A DNA stretch of 64,000 nt from assembly GCA_902570035.1 (NCBI GenBank), contig CACFWO010000005.1, positions 59,467-123,466 on the forward strand, given 5' to 3'. Shown one piece after another: positions 43,585 through 52,324 of this stretch (position 1 is the first letter of the stretch; every line of letters starts with the position of its first letter). This DNA is from an uncultured SAR86 cluster bacterium. GTDB taxonomy: Bacteria > Pseudomonadota > Gammaproteobacteria > Magnimaribacterales > AG-339-G14. A model generated the notes under the pieces. The model did no database searches. It was not told where the DNA came from and was given only the letters and a program-made list of their open reading frames with translations. The position numbers and the translations under genes are program-made.

Positions 43585-43601
43585 TGAACTAAATTAGTGC
43601 A
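43585..43601 (-). promoter_or_regulatory. NtrC-like dyad upstream of glnK
   Basis: On the minus strand TGCACTAATTTAGTTCA is a 17-bp imperfect palindrome, near the enteric NtrC box TGCACCA-N3-TGGTGCA (11 of 14 defined positions). It is centred about 60 nt before the glnK start. No sigma-54 -24/-12 pair was found between it and the start, so the action mode is unclear. Confidence 0.45.
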
Positions 43602-43649
43602 TCAACAATACCTATGAAATAAGCGTTTTAGATGGATATTAAGGCTTTG

Positions 43650-43662
43650 CCTTATAATTGAT
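43650..43662 (-). terminator. Weak hairpin downstream of tRNA-Glu
   Basis: AAGGC and GCCTT form a five-bp stem with a three-base loop on the minus strand, 12 nt past the tRNA-Glu 3' end. No T run follows, so it may act only weakly or in 3' processing. Confidence 0.3.
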
Positions 43663-43674
43663 CAATATTTTTAG

Positions 43675-43749
43675 TGGCGTCCCCTAGGGGATTCGAACCC
43701 CTGTTGCCGAGATGAAAACCCGGTGTCCTAACCACTAGACGAAGGGGAC
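43675..43749 (-). tRNA. gltT: tRNA-Glu (TTC)
   Basis: Minus strand: acceptor GTCCCCT with AGGGGAC, D-arm containing GTCTAGTGGTTAGGAC, anticodon TTC in the loop between CGGGT and ATCTCGG-side, T-arm CAGGGGTTCGAATCCCCT-like region, encoded CCA. 75 nt. It lies between glnK and trmJ. Confidence 0.95.
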
Positions 43750-43780
43750 TTAACAGGTGAGCGATTTTAACACGCTTTAG

Positions 43781-44506
43781 TTATTTGTTAAGCCGGTCTT
43801 CAAGCTTAGACAAAATTCCTCTAAGGATACCTATTTCAAGTTTGTCGAGCTGCATTCTTTTTATCAATCTTCTTAATCGTGCAGGCACTTGCTTTGGATT
43901 TTGGTGATCATAAAAATCTAACAACTCCAGAATTAACTCAATATGTTCCATCAACTTTTCCTTTTGCATACTTGAAGCTAATTCAACTTCTCTAGCTTGA
44001 GTAAAAAGATCTGATGAAGATGATCCTTTATAAATTTCATGAGCAACTATTTGAACTGCATGAGATAAATTCAATGAACTATCATCTGAGGTGGGAATCT
44101 GCAGATGGAAATCACATTTTCCAAGATCTTCATTATCTAAACCAATTGCTTCATTGCCAAAAACTATCGAAACTTTTTCTTTTCTGGCTAAAGATTCATT
44201 GATGATTTTTCCCAAGTTGTTTATCTCCATCATTGGCCATGGCATGGAACGTGATCGTGCGCTTGTTCCGATCACTAAGTTGGATGTATTAATGGCCTCA
44301 TTTAAATTGTCATGAATGTTCGCCTGATCTAAAACTTTTTTCCCTGATTTAGCTCTTGCATCAGATTCTGTGCTTGGAAACTCCTTTGGATTTACTAGCG
44401 ATAAGTTGCAGATACCCATCGAGTTCATTGCTCGGGCACATGCTCCTATGTTTCCAGGATGAGATGTTTCTACCAGAACAAAATTTAAATTTTGAAATAT
44501 TTTCAT
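43781..44506 (-). CDS. trmJ: tRNA (cytidine/uridine-2'-O)-methyltransferase TrmJ
   Basis: 241 aa SPOUT methyltransferase: LNFVLVETSHPGNIGACARAMNSMGI (about 8-33), LVIGTSARSRSMPWPM (about 76-91), IVFGNEAIGLDNEDL (about 116) and LNLSHAVQIVAHEI (about 145) give the knotted SAM site. A C-terminal helical extension (about 170-241) is typical of TrmJ, which modifies nucleotide 32 of tRNAs. It is divergent from suhB, a neighbourhood conserved in gammaproteobacteria. Confidence 0.92.
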   Translation of the reverse strand: MKIFQNLNFVLVETSHPGNIGACARAMNSMGICNLSLVNPKEFPSTESDARAKSGKKVLDQANIHDNLNEAINTSNLVIGTSARSRSMPWPMMEINNLGKIINESLARKEKVSIVFGNEAIGLDNEDLGKCDFHLQIPTSDDSSLNLSHAVQIVAHEIYKGSSSSDLFTQAREVELASSMQKEKLMEHIELILELLDFYDHQNPKQVPARLRRLIKRMQLDKLEIGILRGILSKLEDRLNK

Positions 44507-44562
44507 AATAAATCTACCAATCTAATTATGATTCATCATCGTCTGTTACACTAGCCTCCCTT

Positions 44563-45354
44563 ATGGAGCCAAAAGTAAACATCGCAATCAAAGCTGCCCG
44601 TCTTGCTGCTAAGGAAATTCACTACTTTTATAAAAGAAGAGAAAAGCTGACTATATCTGAGAAAGCTCCAGTTGATTTTGTAACTCAAGTCGATAAGAAA
44701 GTTGAAACAATACTTGTGGATACAATAAGGGAATCATTTCCTGATCATTCTTTTCTGGGCGAAGAACTGGGGTTTGTTGGAAATCCTAAGGCTGAGTGTA
44801 AATGGATAATTGATCCGCTTGATGGAACCACAAACTTTATTCATGGATTTCCATATTTTTCTATTTCTATCGCTTGTTATATCAATGGAAAACCTGAACA
44901 TGCAATTATCGTCGATGTTTCTAGAAATGATGAGTTCACTGCTAGCAAAGGCAAAGGAGCCTATCTCAATCAAACCAGAATAAGAGTAAGTAAAATTAAA
45001 GGGTTAAGGGGATCTCTTCTCTCCTCATCGTCTCATTTAGATGAAGATAACGAACCTAAATTAGATCAATTGATGGCTATGAGAAATTTATACTCAAACG
45101 GTTTAACTATCAGGAGAACTGGATCTACTGCTCTCGATCTTGCTTACGTAGCAGCTGGGTATCTAGATGGTTTTTGGGGTTATGGCTTGAAGCAGTGGGA
45201 TGTTGCTGCTGGAATATTGCTAGTCAAAGAAGCAGGTGGACTGGTCAGTGATCTTTTGGGAAACCCTGATCCCTATGATAGCCATCATTTAATTGCCTGC
45301 AGTCCTAAATGCATGCCTCAAATGATCAAGTCTTTTAGAGACGCAACCACTTAA
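44563..45354 (+). CDS. suhB: Inositol-1-monophosphatase SuhB
   Basis: 263 aa. Metal site residues in FLGEELGFVG (about 66) and WIIDPLDGTTNFIHGFPYF (about 85-103), and C-terminal GYGLKQWDVAAGILLVKEAGG (about 206-226). It dephosphorylates inositol phosphates and in E. coli also binds the Nus complex for rRNA transcription. Its 3' end overlaps the convergent secF stop by 4 nt. Confidence 0.93.
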   Translation: MEPKVNIAIKAARLAAKEIHYFYKRREKLTISEKAPVDFVTQVDKKVETILVDTIRESFPDHSFLGEELGFVGNPKAECKWIIDPLDGTTNFIHGFPYFSISIACYINGKPEHAIIVDVSRNDEFTASKGKGAYLNQTRIRVSKIKGLRGSLLSSSSHLDEDNEPKLDQLMAMRNLYSNGLTIRRTGSTALDLAYVAAGYLDGFWGYGLKQWDVAAGILLVKEAGGLVSDLLGNPDPYDSHHLIACSPKCMPQMIKSFRDATT

Positions 45355-46262
45355 GGCATTCCATCGTCAAAACTGTCTTTGGTTCTTTCTGCAAGATCTT
45401 CAGCAGTAATATTCATCGACAGCAAAACATTTGTTAGGACATAGATAGATGAATAAGTTCCAACAACCACACCAATCGATAAGGCAATTGCAAAATTTCT
45501 AATAATCTCCCCGCCTAAAAATAATAGTGAAAAAAGGACTAATAAAGTTGTCAGAGAGGTGATTAAAGTTCTTCCTAAAGTATTGTTAAGAGATCTGTTA
45601 ATGACCTGCTCGCTATTTAGCTTTCTCTTGGCTCTAAAATTTTCTCTAATCCTGTCGGATACGACAATTGTATCGTTTAAGGAATATCCAATGACCGCCA
45701 TCAGTGCTGCTAAGACTGAAAGATCAAATTCCAATCTAAGTATCGAGAATATACCCAAAACGATCAACACATCATGAAAAAGGGCAACTACAGCTCCAAT
45801 TGCAAATTTATATTGAAACCTAAACATGATGTATATCATCATTACTAACAGCGCTGCTAAAAGACCCAGGCCTCCCTGATCTCTTAATTCGCCACCAACT
45901 TGGGGGCCGACAAAGCCTGATCTTCTTAATTGAAATGAATATTGCTGCTGCAAAGAATCGATAACAATATTCGCATTTTCAATATTTTCTGAACTCGGAA
46001 TTTTAATAAGTAAGTCTTTATCAGAACCAAAAGCTTGAACTAATGCATCTATTTGTTTCCCTTCAAGATAAGTTCTAATCTCCTCTGGATCAACAGTTTC
46101 AGTGAATCCTACTTCTACTAGCGTTCCTCCAGTGAAATCTAAACCTAGTTGCAGTTGTTGAATCGAAATCGTAGCAAGAGATACCAAAATAAAAGAAACC
46201 GACGCAATCAGCGCAACGAATCTAAATCTTAGAAAATCTAGATTAAAGTTCATTAGATCCAA
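45351..46262 (-). CDS. secF: Protein translocase subunit SecF
   Basis: 303 aa. TM1 (about 15-35), a periplasmic domain beginning LGLDFTGGTLVEVGF (about 36-50), then five TM helices with IMFRFQYKFAIGAVVALFHDVLIVLG (about 145-170) and SLNDTIVVSDRIRENFR (about 193-209), both typical of SecF. Works with SecD and YajC to use the proton gradient for protein export and release. Overlaps secD by 10 nt. Confidence 0.94.
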   Translation of the reverse strand: MDLMNFNLDFLRFRFVALIASVSFILVSLATISIQQLQLGLDFTGGTLVEVGFTETVDPEEIRTYLEGKQIDALVQAFGSDKDLLIKIPSSENIENANIVIDSLQQQYSFQLRRSGFVGPQVGGELRDQGGLGLLAALLVMMIYIMFRFQYKFAIGAVVALFHDVLIVLGIFSILRLEFDLSVLAALMAVIGYSLNDTIVVSDRIRENFRAKRKLNSEQVINRSLNNTLGRTLITSLTTLLVLFSLLFLGGEIIRNFAIALSIGVVVGTYSSIYVLTNVLLSMNITAEDLAERTKDSFDDGMP

Positions 46263-48082
46263 AGCCTCCTTACGTTATTTTTTCGATATATCAATGAAAC
46301 CATAGCTCTTGTTCCTAAAATTGATGTGAACATCGAGGTAACTATTCCAATACTTAAAGTGATAGCAAAGCCTTTTATAGGGCCTGTGCCTATAGCATAG
46401 AGAATAACAGCAACAATTAAAGTAGTAATATTTGCATCAAGAATTGTAACGAAAGCTCTGTCGTAGCCAGCAATTATTGCATCTGTAGCTCTTGAGTTGT
46501 TTTTGAGCTCTTCTCGAATCCTTGAAAAAATTAACACGTTCGCATCGACTGCCATACCAACGGTTAAAACAATTCCTGCAATACCCGGCAGGGTTAGAGT
46601 AGCGGATAAAATTGACATGATTGCTGTAATGAGAATTAGGTTAAAAATTACTGCTATGTTGGCAAATAGTCCAAAGATTTTGTAATAAACGACCATGAAT
46701 ATCAGAACTAAAAAGAGCCCCAGTATTAACGACTGAACTCCCAATCGAATATTTTCAGCTCCGAGGCTTGGGCCTACTGTGCTTTCCTCAACAAACTCCA
46801 TTGGAGCTGCTAAAGCACCTGCACGCAGCAATAATGCCAATTCGGATGCCTCATTAGGTGAATCAAGTCCAGTGATCCTGAATCTATTAGGCAGTGCAGA
46901 TTGAATTGTTGCTAGACTTATAACCCTCTTAGTGATTACTGGTTCAATGATCAAATCTAAAGTTCCGTCAGGAAGAACAACTTCTTTAGCTGCCGACTTT
47001 CTTTCTATGAAAAGAACAGCCATTTTTCTGCCGACATTATTTCTTGTCGACCTATGCATTTTGGCTCCGCCCTCTCCATCTAAAGTAATGTTAACTTGTG
47101 GAAATCCGCTTTCATCATATCCAACATTTGCATCAGCTACCTTGTCTCCTGAAATGATAATATTTTTTTCGAGATCAACACTAACTCCCCTGAAGTCAAA
47201 GGGTTCTTTTCTTGATCTCAGCGTGCGATTATTTGCTTCGAGTCTGAATTCTAAGTTTGCAGTTTTACCAATTATTTTTTTAGCTTCAGCAGTATCTTGT
47301 ATTCCAGGTAATTGAACAGAAATTCTTTTGGCTCCTTCCCTTTGAACTACAGGTTCAGATACGCCTAACTCATTAACTCTATTTCTGAGAGTAGTTAAAT
47401 TTTGCTGAACTGCATAATCTTGTATTGATGTAATGCCTTCTCTAGAAAATTTTATTTTAAATGATTCAGATTCTTCGATGATTTCAAAGTCTGTTAAGAA
47501 GCCTCGGAGGAATGACAAAGAGTCTGATTTATCTTCATCAGTTGCGAAAAGAAATGTAACTGATTCTTTATCACTTTCTATGGATTTGAACTTTAAAGAT
47601 TCCTCTCTGAATCTTCTTTTAAAATCTTCTGCGTTAGCCTCAAGCCTTGTTTCGATAAGTGAGTCAGTATCTACCTCTAATAAAAAGTAGATTCCTCCTC
47701 TTAAATCTAAACCAAGTTTTAAAGGAGAAGCATTAAGATTTTGTAGCCAATCGGGTGTTGAGTAAGCTAAATTCAAAGCAACAACATAATCTGGCCCTAA
47801 TTCACGTCTTAATTCATCCTTTAATTTGATTTGTTCTTCGTATGAATCTGTTCTTATAAGTAATGATTTCTGATTTACCTCGATATTTTTGTCTAAGATA
47901 CCTTCATTTCTGGCTATATTTTTAACAGACTGAACTAGGCGACTATCAAAAGAATCGCCAGCACTTTGGAGGGAAACTTGAACAGCTGGATCTGGCGGGC
48001 TCAGATTTGGCAAAGCGTAAATAATTCCAAATAAGAACACACCCAAAACAAGGATGTATTTCCATAAAGAGAAATTATTCAA
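46253..48082 (-). CDS. secD: Protein translocase subunit SecD
   Basis: 609 aa. N-terminal TM (about 7-25), then the large P1 domain with LKLGLDLRGGIYFLLEVD (about 118-135), P4-like region, RVNELGVSEPVVQREG (about 234-249), and five C-terminal TM helices with GAENIRLGVQSLILGL and AGIVLTVGMAVDANVLIFSRIREEL (about 503-527), the conserved Asp-containing proton path region. Stands between yajC (2-nt gap) and secF. Confidence 0.95.
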   Translation of the reverse strand: MNNFSLWKYILVLGVFLFGIIYALPNLSPPDPAVQVSLQSAGDSFDSRLVQSVKNIARNEGILDKNIEVNQKSLLIRTDSYEEQIKLKDELRRELGPDYVVALNLAYSTPDWLQNLNASPLKLGLDLRGGIYFLLEVDTDSLIETRLEANAEDFKRRFREESLKFKSIESDKESVTFLFATDEDKSDSLSFLRGFLTDFEIIEESESFKIKFSREGITSIQDYAVQQNLTTLRNRVNELGVSEPVVQREGAKRISVQLPGIQDTAEAKKIIGKTANLEFRLEANNRTLRSRKEPFDFRGVSVDLEKNIIISGDKVADANVGYDESGFPQVNITLDGEGGAKMHRSTRNNVGRKMAVLFIERKSAAKEVVLPDGTLDLIIEPVITKRVISLATIQSALPNRFRITGLDSPNEASELALLLRAGALAAPMEFVEESTVGPSLGAENIRLGVQSLILGLFLVLIFMVVYYKIFGLFANIAVIFNLILITAIMSILSATLTLPGIAGIVLTVGMAVDANVLIFSRIREELKNNSRATDAIIAGYDRAFVTILDANITTLIVAVILYAIGTGPIKGFAITLSIGIVTSMFTSILGTRAMVSLIYRKNNVRRLWI

Positions 48083-48084
48083 TT

Positions 48085-48405
48085 TTACTCAAATAATGAT
48101 TTTACGGTTCCTTTTGGAAGAACGCTGTTGATCTGCTGGCGTTGTAAAACTATTTCTTGATTATTTCCAGTTCTGGCAGTCACATATGCATCTGAAAGTT
48201 TAACTAGGGTGCATACTATGCCTCCGGAGGTGATAACTTCGTCTCCAATTTCTAAGTTATTTACTAACTCTTGATGAGCCTTGAGCCTTTTATTTTGTGG
48301 TCTGATTAGCAAAAAATAGAGCAACAATATAAACCCAAAAATCATTATGAGTTGCGTTCCAAAAAAACCTGATGTTTGGGCAGTTAATATTTCTACTTCT
48401 TTCAT
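48085..48405 (-). CDS. yajC: Preprotein translocase subunit YajC
   Basis: 106 aa. One TM helix (about 19-37, MIFGFILLLYFLLIRPQNKR ending), then the conserved cytosolic NLEIGDEVITSGGIVCTLVKL (about 49-69). Accessory subunit of SecDF. Starts 13 nt from the tRNA-Leu 3' end, so the leader of the operon passes near or through the tRNA gene. No tgt gene, which often precedes yajC, is present here. Confidence 0.93.
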   Translation of the reverse strand: MKEVEILTAQTSGFFGTQLIMIFGFILLLYFLLIRPQNKRLKAHQELVNNLEIGDEVITSGGIVCTLVKLSDAYVTARTGNNQEIVLQRQQINSVLPKGTVKSLFE

Positions 48406-48418
48406 AATTCCTCACTTT

Positions 48419-48504
48419 TGGTGCCGGAGGAGAGACTCGAACTCTCACGCCTTGCGGGCACTCGATTTTGAATCGAGCGCGTCTACCAATTCCGCCACTC
48501 CGGC
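48419..48504 (-). tRNA. leuX: tRNA-Leu (CAA)
   Basis: Minus strand: acceptor GCCGGAG with CTCCGGC, anticodon stem CTCGA/TCGAG around loop TTCAAAA (anticodon CAA), a long class II variable arm (TGCCCGCAAGGCG region), T-arm GAGAGTTCGAGTCTCTC and encoded CCA. 86 nt. Reads UUG codons. Lies directly upstream of yajC on the same strand. Confidence 0.95.
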
Positions 48505-48557
48505 AAATCATGTAAAATTCAATCGAAATCTGAAATTTACTTAGCGGATTCTATCTA

Positions 48558-50996
48558 ATGGCGAATATTAACATCTTTAATGGATTTCTTAAGGCATTCA
48601 TTCGCGCTGAAGCTGAATTTGAAAATGACAATATCCCTGAATTACTCAAGGGTGAGTTTATTTTTGCTCTATCTAATGACTCCTCTACGAATCTTGCGGC
48701 AGTAGATAAGATCTGCAAAAAAATGGGCTTTATAAGACCCAGTAATAGAAGAGCAATTTCTCCGATCAAAAGAAACTATTTTCAATTGAGGGAACCTAAA
48801 CAACTTCTTCCCTGGGCCAGATCAAAAAGAAAACACTCTGATGATCTGTATGAAATAAGCAGATATCCAGATATTTCTAAAAAATTAAAAATAATTCCGG
48901 TAGATGTTTACTGGGGAAAAGGTGCGGAAAGCCAAGACAACCTTATGAAAAAATTATTTTCTGAATCTTGGGAAGGAACATCAATTATTAAAAGATACCT
49001 TCGATTACTTATCAACGGTAGACAAGTAAAAGTTAGATTTTTAAATGCATTAGAGATGGAAGATATTTTCGAAGATAGAGAATCTCCAGAAAAAATTCTT
49101 CTTAAGACAGAAAGGTTGTTGCGAGGTCGTTTCAGAAAAAATAAACAAGCTATTCTCGGGTTGGATGTTTCTCACAGAAGAAATTGGATCAAAACTTTAG
49201 TGAATTCAAAAGAAATAAATAAATACATTGAATCTGAGGCTGGAGGCAATAAGAGAAAAGCCATGCTTCTCAATAGAAGAGCAATAAAATATGCAGAAGA
49301 GATTTGCTCAGACGTGTCCTATACGGTGGTAGGTTCGTTATACGATGCAGCTTTATCCTGGTTTTGGAATAACAGATATGAGGAACTTAAGTTTATAGGG
49401 CTAGAAAAAGTAAAAAATCTTGCTGTCGATAACTCATTAATTTTTACTCCCTGCCATAGAAGTCATGTTGATTATCTAGCACTTTCATACATCCTTTATA
49501 AAAATGACTTAATGCTGCCTCAAATAGCGGCTGGTATAAATTTAAATTTACCTATTCTCGGCCGAATTCTCAGAAACGGCGGTGCTTTCTTCATGAGAAG
49601 ATCTTTTAGTGAAAATAGACTTTATTCGATTGTATTTTTTGAACACCTAAAAAAACTTTTAATAAGAGGTAATTCAATCGAGTTTTTTCCTGAAGGCGCT
49701 AGAAGCAGATCAGGCAAGCTGCTTCCACCAAGACCTGGTCTTCTTTCCATGTTGATAAGATCATTTAAGAGCAGAACAGAAAAACCTGTGAAATTTATAC
49801 CGGTAAGTATTAATTATGAGAAAGTTCTTGAGGGAAATTCATATTTATCTGAACTCATGGGTGGGAAAAAACGAAAAGAGAGAATTTCAGATATCTTCAG
49901 AGTTGCCAGTGATTTTAGAGGTTTTCTTGGTAATGCCTATTTGCAATTTGGGGATCCAATTGATCTAAAAGATTTCCTTGATGCCCAAAACCCAGCTTGG
50001 GAAAACAATGATTCGCAAACTCATGGGTCATCTTCTGACGATAATGCTTGGCTATTTAATGCAACGCCAAAATTAGGTGAGAAAATCATGATGAACATAA
50101 ACGAGAGCACTGTAGTAACCTCTTCAAGTCTTGTTGCAGCAGCCCTTTTAAATTCAAATAATCATAGTCTTCCAAAAGATAAACTTGAGAGTCGAATAGA
50201 TCTATATATTTCTCTGATGAATTCATCACGATATTCCAATAAAACAATCCTCCCGAATCAATCAAGCAAAAAATTACTTGAACAAGTTAATGCATTAAAA
50301 CTAATTCCGAAGCTAGAGGATGGCGAAAAGTCTCTTGTTAAATTAGATAAAGCACAAGGAGCAATGATGAGTTTCTACAGAAATACCATTCTCCATTTGC
50401 TGGCATTAGAATCTTTTATTTGCGGCATTTTTCAGGCGAGAGAAGAAGTTTCGAAGAATGAAATCATAGAGATCATAGAAATGCTCTATCCTTATTTGAA
50501 GGGAGAGCTGTTTTTAAAATGGAATAACGAGGAACTAAAACTTGAAATTGATAAGCGGTTAGATGCTTTAGTAGCACTAAAATTATTGTCTAATGATAGA
50601 GATTTATACAAGAGACCTTCTTTTGATTCGCCTCATTATTTGGAAACAAAATCTCTAGGAAGAATGATCCAACCAACAATAGATAGGTTTTATATTCTTA
50701 TGTTGCAGCTATGGAAAAATCAAAGTGAGCATATTTCCAAGAATCAATTGGAAATATCTTGTAAAGAAATAGCAATGAATCTTCAAGCTAAGTATGACTG
50801 GATGGCACCAGAATTTTCAGATAGATGGACTTTCATGCAATTCTTATCAAAGCTGATAGAACAACGCTTTGTTAAAGAAGATGAGCGCGGACTAATTTAC
50901 GCATCAAGAATTACAAAAAAAATGCAAGTTGCTGCCTCTAAATTCATAATGCCTGATTGGCGCGAGGAGTTGAATCAAACTTCCTATAATTCTTGA
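48558..50996 (+). CDS. plsB: Glycerol-3-phosphate 1-O-acyltransferase PlsB
   Basis: 812 aa, membrane-associated. Acyltransferase block I HRSHVDYLALSY (HX4D, about 303), block II GGAFFMRRSF (about 343), block III FFPEGARSRSGKLLPPRPG (about 375-393) and block IV FIPVSINYEKV (about 411). Length fits E. coli PlsB (807 aa). It makes lysophosphatidate, the first step of phospholipid synthesis. In the same organism PlcP would later remove phosphate from part of these lipids. No partner gene; followed by a heat-shock gene. Confidence 0.95.
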   Translation: MANINIFNGFLKAFIRAEAEFENDNIPELLKGEFIFALSNDSSTNLAAVDKICKKMGFIRPSNRRAISPIKRNYFQLREPKQLLPWARSKRKHSDDLYEISRYPDISKKLKIIPVDVYWGKGAESQDNLMKKLFSESWEGTSIIKRYLRLLINGRQVKVRFLNALEMEDIFEDRESPEKILLKTERLLRGRFRKNKQAILGLDVSHRRNWIKTLVNSKEINKYIESEAGGNKRKAMLLNRRAIKYAEEICSDVSYTVVGSLYDAALSWFWNNRYEELKFIGLEKVKNLAVDNSLIFTPCHRSHVDYLALSYILYKNDLMLPQIAAGINLNLPILGRILRNGGAFFMRRSFSENRLYSIVFFEHLKKLLIRGNSIEFFPEGARSRSGKLLPPRPGLLSMLIRSFKSRTEKPVKFIPVSINYEKVLEGNSYLSELMGGKKRKERISDIFRVASDFRGFLGNAYLQFGDPIDLKDFLDAQNPAWENNDSQTHGSSSDDNAWLFNATPKLGEKIMMNINESTVVTSSSLVAAALLNSNNHSLPKDKLESRIDLYISLMNSSRYSNKTILPNQSSKKLLEQVNALKLIPKLEDGEKSLVKLDKAQGAMMSFYRNTILHLLALESFICGIFQAREEVSKNEIIEIIEMLYPYLKGELFLKWNNEELKLEIDKRLDALVALKLLSNDRDLYKRPSFDSPHYLETKSLGRMIQPTIDRFYILMLQLWKNQSEHISKNQLEISCKEIAMNLQAKYDWMAPEFSDRWTFMQFLSKLIEQRFVKEDERGLIYASRITKKMQVAASKFIMPDWREELNQTSYNS

Positions 50997-51019
50997 ATTT
51001 TCTTATTTAATCCCTATAT
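50992..51019 (+). promoter_or_regulatory. Sigma-32-like heat-shock promoter of hsp20
   Basis: CTTGAA (50992-50997) and CCCTATAT (51012-51019) are separated by 14 nt, close to the sigma-32 pattern CTTGAAA-N13/14-CCCCATNT. The -35 box overlaps the plsB stop codon. A 7-bp hairpin (GATAGAT with ATCTATC, near 51030-51053) and a weak CUUU/AAGG hairpin at the Shine-Dalgarno lie in the leader of roughly 90 nt, a possible thermosensor. Confidence 0.6.
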
Positions 51020-51116
51020 AAGTTTTGAGATAGATTGCTTTATGGATCTATCCATTGGAGGCGCGCTCATTAGAGGTGCCATTTGAAATTAACTTGCTTT
51101 ATTAAGGAGTAAAATT

Positions 51117-51578
51117 ATGACTAATAGAAGTTTATTGGATCTTTCTGATCCTTTCTTTTCATCAAGATGGCTGGGTTTTGAAAACCTTTTCGATTCACTT
51201 AGAACTTTCAGCGAATTACCTGAGACAAGGTCTTCTAGTTATCCTCCCTATAACTTAAGAAGGGACGGCAATGAGTACACGATTGAAGTAGCTGTTGCTG
51301 GTCTTGGTGATAAAGATATCGAAGTAGAAACTAAAGATAATGTTTTATCCATCAAGCACGATAATCAGAAAAACGAAAAAAGTAACGTTGTGCATAGAGG
51401 AATAGCAGCAAGATCTTTCTTGCTTCAATTCACCTTATCTCCTGAGATTCTTGTGAAAGGGGCTGATTTAAATAATGGTCTTTTATCCATTAACATGGAA
51501 AGGATTGTTCCTGAATCAGAAAAACCTAAGAAGATTGAGATAAATTCTGGGAAAGTTATAAATGGCGAAACAGCTTAA
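51117..51578 (+). CDS. ibpA: Small heat-shock protein, Hsp20/IbpA family
   Basis: 153 aa. N-terminal segment with LFDSLRTFSE, alpha-crystallin domain from about 40 (YPPYNLRRDGNEYTIEVAVAGL) to 125 (HRGIAARSFLLQFTLSPEI, then GLLSINMERIVPE), and a C-terminal I-x-I-like tail PKKIEINS. An ATP-independent holdase that binds unfolding proteins. Preceded by AAGGAG. Single-gene unit ending in a strong terminator. Regulated probably by sigma-32 and possibly leader structure. Confidence 0.92.
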   Translation: MTNRSLLDLSDPFFSSRWLGFENLFDSLRTFSELPETRSSSYPPYNLRRDGNEYTIEVAVAGLGDKDIEVETKDNVLSIKHDNQKNEKSNVVHRGIAARSFLLQFTLSPEILVKGADLNNGLLSINMERIVPESEKPKKIEINSGKVINGETA

Positions 51579-51591
51579 TATTATTTTCCAT

Positions 51592-51620
51592 AAAGAGGCT
51601 GCTGTTGCAGCCTCTTTTAT
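51592..51620 (+). terminator. Rho-independent terminator of hsp20
   Basis: An 11-bp perfect stem, AAAGAGGCTGC with GCAGCCTCTTT and a TGTT loop, then a T-rich tract. The last bases overlap the stop codon of the convergent rsmJ at 51617. Confidence 0.9.
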
Positions 51621-52324
51621 TTTTGGTACACGTCAAAGGCAACAGACTTTCCTGTAACAGAAAAAGTAATAAATTTTTGAAGGGTTGATTTTTGTTTTTT
51701 GTGTCGTTTATAGATTAATCTCTCTGAACAACAGTCTAAAAGTTGTTCAATGCAGTCTTGAGAATTTTTATCTGATGCTATTGATCTCAGAAGTTCCATG
51801 GGTTGTTTAGCAGTTGCTTTTTTTTTGAGATCAAAGACCGGATCAAAATAAATAACATCGGGCTTCGTTTTTTCTGCTAATTCAAGCGAATCTCCGTGCT
51901 GGAGATTGATGTTTTCTAATACAGAGTCTCCTAATTTTGCTAAATCTAGCTCATTTTTCATGACTTCATACAGCCATGAGATCTTCTCTACTGCGGTAAC
52001 TTGGAAACCCATATTAGCAATGTGAACAGAATCATTTAATAAACCGGCCGTAGAGTCAAATACTTGTAAATTTTTATCAAGGGAAAGGAAGCATTTTGAA
52101 AAATTGGATTTAAAAATTTTATCAACATTCATAGGCTTGAGATCTAAAGAAAAAAAATGTGATTTTTTTCTTCTGAGATCTTTGAACAGAAATTGTTCAT
52201 TTCTTTCAGTAACTAAATATTTCAATTTCGATGAACCTATATCCGATACTGCAGGTATCTGATGCCTAGCAGCAAATTCTCTAAGTTTTAAATTATCGTC
52301 AAGCTTATCAATTACTAAATCCAC
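51617..52324 (-). CDS. rsmJ: 16S rRNA (guanine-1516-N2)-methyltransferase RsmJ
   Basis: 235 aa. SAM-binding region FDSTAGLLNDSVHIANMGFQVTAVE (about 109-133; typically DATAGLGRDA in the family), then the catalytic VIYFDPVFDLKKKATAKQPM (about 159-178; usual DPMFPHRKKSA). The Pro-Met-Phe becomes Pro-Val-Phe here. It methylates G1516 of 16S rRNA. Overlaps uppP by 10 nt and closes the long minus-strand gene run. Confidence 0.85.
   Translation of the reverse strand: MDLVIDKLDDNLKLREFAARHQIPAVSDIGSSKLKYLVTERNEQFLFKDLRRKKSHFFSLDLKPMNVDKIFKSNFSKCFLSLDKNLQVFDSTAGLLNDSVHIANMGFQVTAVEKISWLYEVMKNELDLAKLGDSVLENINLQHGDSLELAEKTKPDVIYFDPVFDLKKKATAKQPMELLRSIASDKNSQDCIEQLLDCCSERLIYKRHKKQKSTLQKFITFSVTGKSVAFDVYQK

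Noticed and set aside
43533..43674. Second glutamine riboswitch upstream of glnK
   Set aside because: The GGAAGUA and GAAGGAACG blocks and a P1/P2 pair are absent there.
48290..48511. 73-codon frame running through tRNA-Leu and the start of yajC
   Set aside because: It is translated tRNA sequence; the tRNA structure is complete and yajC has its own start.
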